NCBI GenBank assembly: GCA_964398355.1
Contig: CAYNMM010000125.1
Coordinates: 1-5,192, forward strand
Length of the DNA: 5,192 nt
Direction: 5' to 3'
Source of the DNA: WFZT01 sp964398355
Lineage (GTDB): Bacteria; Hydrothermota; Hydrothermia; B15-G9; WFZT01
Shown here: in pieces, positions 4,965-5,192 of the stretch
How the letters are laid out: each line of letters begins with the position of its first letter
Numbering within the stretch: position 1 is the stretch's first letter
Made by a program: the position numbers and the translations under genes
The notes under the pieces: model-generated
What the model saw: only the letters and a program-made list of their open reading frames with translations
Told to the model about the DNA's origin: nothing
Databases searched by the model: none

Positions 4965-4991
4965 GTACTAAGCCGCTAATAGTACTTTTTT
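4965..4991 (+). terminator. Terminator-like hairpin before hemA
   Basis: GTACTA (4965-4970) and TAGTAC (4980-4985) pair around a 9-nt loop and are followed at once by TTTTTT (4986-4991). The geometry is that of an intrinsic terminator, but the stem has few G-C pairs, so efficiency is doubtful. It sits between the barrel gene and the hemA promoter, where a terminator would be expected. Confidence 0.5.
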
Positions 4992-4995
4992 ACTG

Positions 4996-5024
4996 TTTAC
5001 ACTTCGACCCATCGACAATAAAAT
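4996..5024 (+). promoter_or_regulatory. Sigma70-type promoter of hemA
   Basis: TTTACA (-35, 4996-5001) and TAAAAT (-10, 5019-5024) have a 17-bp spacer, with 5/6 matches in each box. Transcription would begin near 5031, giving a 5' leader of about 30 nt. The hairpin and T-run ending at 4991 directly precede it, so hemA looks like the start of its own unit. Confidence 0.7.
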
Positions 5025-5060
5025 AGACCCGAATTATTAAAAATCAACCTGAAGTCGAAA

Positions 5061-5192
5061 ATGGAAGATAAAATATTCTCACTCGAAATCGATCATACAA
5101 GCTGTCCCATTGAAATCAGAGAAAAGCTGGAAATCAGCAAAGACCTCATTCACTCCCACTTATTACACTTCAAAGAAAACCACGATCTTGAA
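5061..5192 (+). CDS. hemA: Glutamyl-tRNA reductase, N-terminal part (runs off the window)
   Basis: Forty-four codons are present, with no stop before the right edge. The segment LEIDHTSCPIEIREKLEIS (residues 8-26) aligns with the N-terminal signature of glutamyl-tRNA reductase, such as LGINHKTAPVSLRERVSFS in E. coli. It keeps the His (12), Pro (16) and Arg-Glu (20-21) positions. The enzyme reduces glutamate on Glu-tRNA to glutamate-1-semialdehyde with NADPH, the first committed step of C5 tetrapyrrole synthesis. The catalytic Cys and the NADPH domain lie beyond the window. Divergences seen are Glu9 where Gly is usual and Ser14-Cys15 in place of Thr-Ala. No clear Shine-Dalgarno precedes the ATG. 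The call rests on a short segment, but the match is specific and the upstream promoter supports a real start. Confidence 0.8.
   Translation, partial: MEDKIFSLEIDHTSCPIEIREKLEISKDLIHSHLLHFKENHDLE

Overview
The window looks like chromosomal DNA from a Gram-negative-type (two-membrane) bacterium of moderate to low GC. It carries a housekeeping purine gene (purM), a tRNA-Arg(CCU), a DUF5916-type outer-membrane beta-barrel gene and the start of a glutamyl-tRNA reductase gene (hemA). DUF5916 barrels are common in Bacteroidota, Gemmatimonadota and several uncultured candidate phyla. The lineage cannot be fixed from this sequence alone. Clear sigma70-type promoters stand in front of purM, the tRNA and hemA.

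Layout. Positions 1-298 hold a cluster of GC-rich hairpin repeats, and 299-495 has no recognisable gene. purM (532-1482, +) follows a promoter placed so close that its mRNA should be leaderless. tRNA-Arg(CCU) (1486-1559, -) converges on purM with a 3-bp gap, and its likely U-tract lies inside the last codons of purM. A second hairpin-repeat cluster (1647-2340) includes a large, decayed, roughly 270-bp duplication. Positions 2341-2839 form a long non-coding leader with three similar palindromes (TGTAAC-N6-GTTACA type) spaced about 70 bp apart. The large barrel gene (2840-4819, +) starts after a strong Shine-Dalgarno. The gap 4820-5060 holds an inverted repeat, a terminator-like hairpin and a good promoter. 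hemA runs from 5061 off the right edge.

The genes do not form one pathway or an obvious operon: each of purM, the tRNA and hemA appears to have its own promoter. The most interesting signals are non-coding. They are a family of hairpin repeats whose stems differ in sequence but keep pairing, the phased palindromes upstream of the barrel gene, and the very short 5' leaders of purM and the tRNA. I see no defence system, transposase, CRISPR array or other clearly new multi-gene system.
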